Part shown: piece by piece, positions 63,895 through 64,000 of the stretch
Layout of the letters: each line of letters starts with the position of its first letter
Position numbering within the stretch: position 1 is the stretch's first letter
Assembly: GCA_963576725.1 (NCBI GenBank)
Contig: OY755242.1
Location: forward strand, 24,479,869 to 24,543,868
Length of the DNA: 64,000 bases
Direction: 5' to 3'
Origin: Azorinus chamasolen
Taxonomy: Eukaryota > Mollusca > Bivalvia > Cardiida > Solecurtidae
Translations under genes and position numbers: made by a program
Notes under the pieces: model-generated
Told to the model about the DNA's origin: nothing
The model's database searches: none
The model's input: the letters and a program-made list of their open reading frames with translations, nothing else

Positions 63895-64000
63895 ATAAAT
63901 TATGTCGTAAGCAAACAGGGAAGATCCTGATCAGACGGCTCCTACAGGAGCCGTCTAATCTGGGTCTACTCTGTTTGCAAAGGCGTAGAAAAACGTATTT
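63895..64000 (+). mobile_element. GACGG-family MITE core, cut by the window end
   Basis: AAGCAAACAGGGAAGATCCT, GATCAGACGGCTCCTACAGG, AGCCGTCTAATCTGGGTCTA and CTCTGTTTGCAAAGGCG. A complete core palindrome; the right end lies outside the window. Confidence 0.75.

Overview
This looks like nuclear DNA from a bivalve mollusc, or a close relative. Three things point that way: very high density of short palindromic DNA transposons (MITEs); several tandem arrays with 145-170 bp monomers, some with ACYG-type microsatellites, as in the bivalve 'pearl' family; and decayed CR1/L2-like LINEs. There are no operons or bacterial gene structures. The species cannot be fixed from the window alone.

Host genes are sparse. 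The clearest is the terminal exon of a Golgi-type carbohydrate sulfotransferase on the minus strand (10954-12138). A possible signal-anchor first exon lies 5 kb upstream (17444-17570). The second is an apparently intronless PH-domain-like gene on the minus strand (37210-37692) with a TATA box. Everything else that looks coding belongs to mobile elements: a 5'-truncated LINE (about 32540-34440), an antisense LINE remnant (25802-28870), three LINE C-terminal scraps (29694-30003, 43900-44394, 54610-54960), a broken Tc1-like transposase (41413-42759), and a decayed ORF inside a 5.4-kb element with 1.9-kb terminal inverted repeats (19466-24823).

Layout. 1-9 kb: 97-bp tandem array split by a MITE, several palindromic MITEs, and a 2.3-kb element with dense subterminal TTCGGGAA repeats (5052-7364). 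9-18 kb: sulfotransferase locus with MITEs in its intron. 19.4-24.8 kb: long-TIR element. 25-34.5 kb: LINE territory, including a LINE bracketed by 440-bp direct repeats. 35-43 kb: PH gene, TTAA-type MITEs, a 28-bp minisatellite and the nested Tc1 element. 43.5-47.7 kb: a tiny LTR (TRIM-like) element and a giant foldback palindrome. 47.7-49.4 kb: 145-bp array with nuclear-receptor-like half sites. 50.5-61.5 kb: a candidate 11-kb element with subterminal TCCRNNYGGA repeats that holds 155-bp arrays in opposite orientations. 62-64 kb: more TTAA-type MITEs, two sharing one TTAA.

The most unusual theme is that unrelated MITE groups (TTAA-flanked piggyBac-type and TA-flanked pogo-type) share almost the same palindrome centre, GCTCCTAYAGGAGC, with family-specific arms around it. 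All classifications come from reading motifs in the sequence; no database search was possible.
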